Below, one piece after another: positions 4,640-6,232 of a DNA stretch of 6,232 nucleotides. Source of the DNA: JAFGKM01 sp964408175. GTDB taxonomy: Bacteria > Ratteibacteria > UBA8468 > B48-G9 > JAFGKM01. The stretch spans positions 1 to 6,232 of the forward strand of contig CAYOYL010000183.1 in the NCBI GenBank assembly GCA_964408175.1, given 5' to 3'. The notes beneath the pieces are model-generated. The model ran no database searches. It saw only the letters and a list, made by a program, of their open reading frames with translations, and had not been told where the DNA came from. Position 1 is the first letter of the stretch. Each line of letters starts with the position of its first letter. Made by a program: the position numbers and the translations under genes.

Positions 4640-6232
4640 ATGAACATATTACAGCGGGTTAAAGTGGCTGGTAACGTGCTGGCAAAAGGATACAGTGGCA
4701 TTCCTGTTATCAATGATGCGGATTTCCCAGGACTGAGCACAAGCACGTTCCAACGTACTAAAAAAGGCGATAAGCAGGCGTATGTAAGCAATTTTACCAG
4801 CTGGGTATACGCGGCGGTATCGTGTATTGCACGCAGTACGGCCAAGGTGGATATCCGGCTATATGCTGAAAAATCAAAAGGCAGCCGCGAGAGTTGGGAG
4901 CAGATATTTGACCACCCATTTATTGACCTGTTGAATAACCCGAATCCATGGATGGACATGTATTTCATCAAGTACCTGCAGGAGATATTTATGGGGTTGC
5001 TGGGTAATGCATACTGGTATACACCGAAAAATAAGCTCGGGTTACCAGGGCAGATTATACCGTTGCTTGCACATCGGGTTATTCCGTATAGCAAGAATCA
5101 AGTGGAGGTGGAATATTACGAGTACCTTGTAGGTAATTCTATCGTCCGGTTTTCTCCTGATGAAATTCTGCATTTCAAAGAACCGAACCCAAACAGCTTG
5201 ATATTGGGACTGTCGCCGCTCGATGCCCTGTTGCTCTCGGTAGATACAAACAAGGCGATGATGGAATACAGTATGTCACTGTTTGAGAACGGTGCGTTTT
5301 TCGGGACTGTCATCAAGGTGCCTGAAGAGATGGGCGATGTTGAGTACAAACGGCTCAAACAGGAGATTAGGGAACAGTTCACAGGTGTAGGCAAAGCTGG
5401 AAAAACCAAAATCCTGCGAGGTGTTAAGGAAGTTGAAAACCTGGTCAAGACAATGGCTGAGCTCGGATTCGCCGATGGCCGGAAGCTGACCAAAAAGGAT
5501 ATCCTGGAGGGTTATGGCGTGCCGGAGTTCAAACTGGGCGAGGGCGCAAGCACGGCATCGTCCTCGCGGAGTAACGCTTACGAGTTGGACCGGATGTTTA
5601 CGGAAGAAACTGTGCAGCCGCGGCTAATCAGGCGTGACAGTGTTATCAATAAGTTCCTGTTGCCGCGCTGGGATGAGAAACTGGTATGTGAGAGTGAGGA
5701 TATTTCCCCGACGGACCGTGACTATGAGCTTAAGAAAGAGGAAAGCAGATTGAAAAGCGGATACTGGTCGATAAACGATGCACGGGCATTGAATGGTGAA
5801 GAGCCCGTAGCGTGGGGACACCGGCCCTGGGTTGGCATGAATCAGATCCAGATGTCCGGATACGTCAACAACGACAAGACCGGAAAGGCTTATAAACACG
5901 TTGCAAAACGAAGCATGCGGGAGAATTGGCAGCAGATAAAAGAACAGAAATGGAACACATGGGTTAAACGTGAGGAGAGTATCGAAAATAGGTATATTAC
6001 CGACTTGAAAAAGTTCTTTACCGAGCAGCAGAAGATAGTTCTTGCCAACCTGCGGCGGATACTGGATGCTGGCAAAAGTAAAGGATTGATAGATTTTGTA
6101 TTCCCCAACGTGCAGGAACAGGCGAATAAATTAACTGAAGTTCCAAGAAAGCATACCGCAAAAGCCATAACGTTCGGGGTATTGACTGCGATAGAGTTTG
6201 AAAACGGTGGTAAGGCGAGTAAAGCAGAACCT
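4640..6232 (+). CDS. Phage portal protein, HK97-type, 3' end missing, with long C-terminal extension
   Basis: ATG 4640, with AGGA at 4630-4633 six bases upstream, opens 531 codons that reach the right edge without a stop. Portals form the dodecameric ring at one capsid vertex, through which the terminase drives DNA and to which the tail attaches. Family marks: SNFTSWVYAAVSCIARSTAK near the N-terminus, LLNNPNPWM (97-105), LLGNAYWYTP (120-129), LLAHRVIPY (142-150), EILHFKEPNPNS then LGLSPLDAL (175-197) and FENGAFFGTVIKVP (215-228). A later stretch, ILEGYGVPEFKLGEG, followed by serines, and ARALNGEEPVAWGH then RPW near 380-397 complete the usual ~400-residue core. Residues ~405-531 form an additional charged helical region (ESIENRYITDLKKFFTEQQK at 446-465, then LIDFVFPNVQEQANKL) not required for the basic fold; it may be a head-morphogenesis-like or scaffold-contact domain. 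The downstream part is outside the window. Confidence 0.93.
   Translation, partial: MNILQRVKVAGNVLAKGYSGIPVINDADFPGLSTSTFQRTKKGDKQAYVSNFTSWVYAAVSCIARSTAKVDIRLYAEKSKGSRESWEQIFDHPFIDLLNNPNPWMDMYFIKYLQEIFMGLLGNAYWYTPKNKLGLPGQIIPLLAHRVIPYSKNQVEVEYYEYLVGNSIVRFSPDEILHFKEPNPNSLILGLSPLDALLLSVDTNKAMMEYSMSLFENGAFFGTVIKVPEEMGDVEYKRLKQEIREQFTGVGKAGKTKILRGVKEVENLVKTMAELGFADGRKLTKKDILEGYGVPEFKLGEGASTASSSRSNAYELDRMFTEETVQPRLIRRDSVINKFLLPRWDEKLVCESEDISPTDRDYELKKEESRLKSGYWSINDARALNGEEPVAWGHRPWVGMNQIQMSGYVNNDKTGKAYKHVAKRSMRENWQQIKEQKWNTWVKREESIENRYITDLKKFFTEQQKIVLANLRRILDAGKSKGLIDFVFPNVQEQANKLTEVPRKHTAKAITFGVLTAIEFENGGKASKAEP

Noticed and set aside
4624..6168. Four long open frames on the minus strand (about 90-156 codons) opposite the portal
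   Set aside because: They mirror the portal coding frame, have no ribosome sites or recognisable domains, and the + strand frame here is a certain gene.
1..6232. CRISPR array, tRNA gene, insertion sequence ends, integrase or attachment site
   Set aside because: No spaced direct repeats, cloverleaf-like segments, transposase or recombinase motifs, or matching terminal repeats were found on reading both strands.

Overview
The window looks like part of a tailed-phage genome or prophage. It runs left to right from an early/recombination segment into the DNA-packaging and capsid-portal segment, and every supported gene is on the + strand. The key anchors are a RusA-type Holliday junction resolvase cut by the left edge, a large terminase subunit with intact ATPase and nuclease motifs, and an HK97-type portal protein that runs off the right edge. 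Shine-Dalgarno sites of the AGGA/GGAGG type and GTG/ATG starts point to a bacterial host. I cannot name the host or phage genus from the sequence; the protein style would fit phages of uncultured or anaerobic bacteria, but that is only an impression.

Layout. 2-409: RusA, overlapping by 11 bases a 68-residue protein of unknown function (399-605), followed by a very basic 39-residue protein with a GTG start (620-739). 740-841: about 100 bases without a gene, holding three consecutive short inverted repeats. 842-1141: a protein matching only the region-2 core of sigma-70 factors, coupled by an ATGA overlap to a 68-residue unknown protein (1138-1344). 1355-1661: a small PD-(D/E)XK nuclease of Holliday-resolvase type, split over two frames. 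1598-2834: a ParB-like domain fused to a beta-class DNA adenine/cytosine-N4 methyltransferase; its beginning is missing or out of frame and its last approx. 59 residues are in another frame. 2835-2919: AT-rich gap with three TTAA-centred repeats and a possible promoter. 2920-3411: small-terminase-position protein. 3377-4627: large terminase. 4640-6232: portal.

How the genes fit together. The left half resembles a phage late-early block: junction resolvase, nuclease, a sigma-like regulator that could switch transcription to late genes, and a self-modifying methyltransferase. The right half is the head/packaging block, in which the terminase loads DNA through the portal.

The most striking point is that the packaging genes and the resolvase read cleanly, whereas 1080-2660 contains at least two, probably three or four, reading-frame breaks inside recognisable domains. 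These could be real decay of an inactive prophage, uncorrected base-calling or assembly errors, or frameshifting during translation. The sequence alone cannot separate these, but one break sits exactly at what looks like a collapsed 8-base tandem repeat and another at a GG/GGG run in the methyltransferase SAM-binding motif, which favours error or recent mutation. I see no tRNA, CRISPR array, insertion sequence or integrase.
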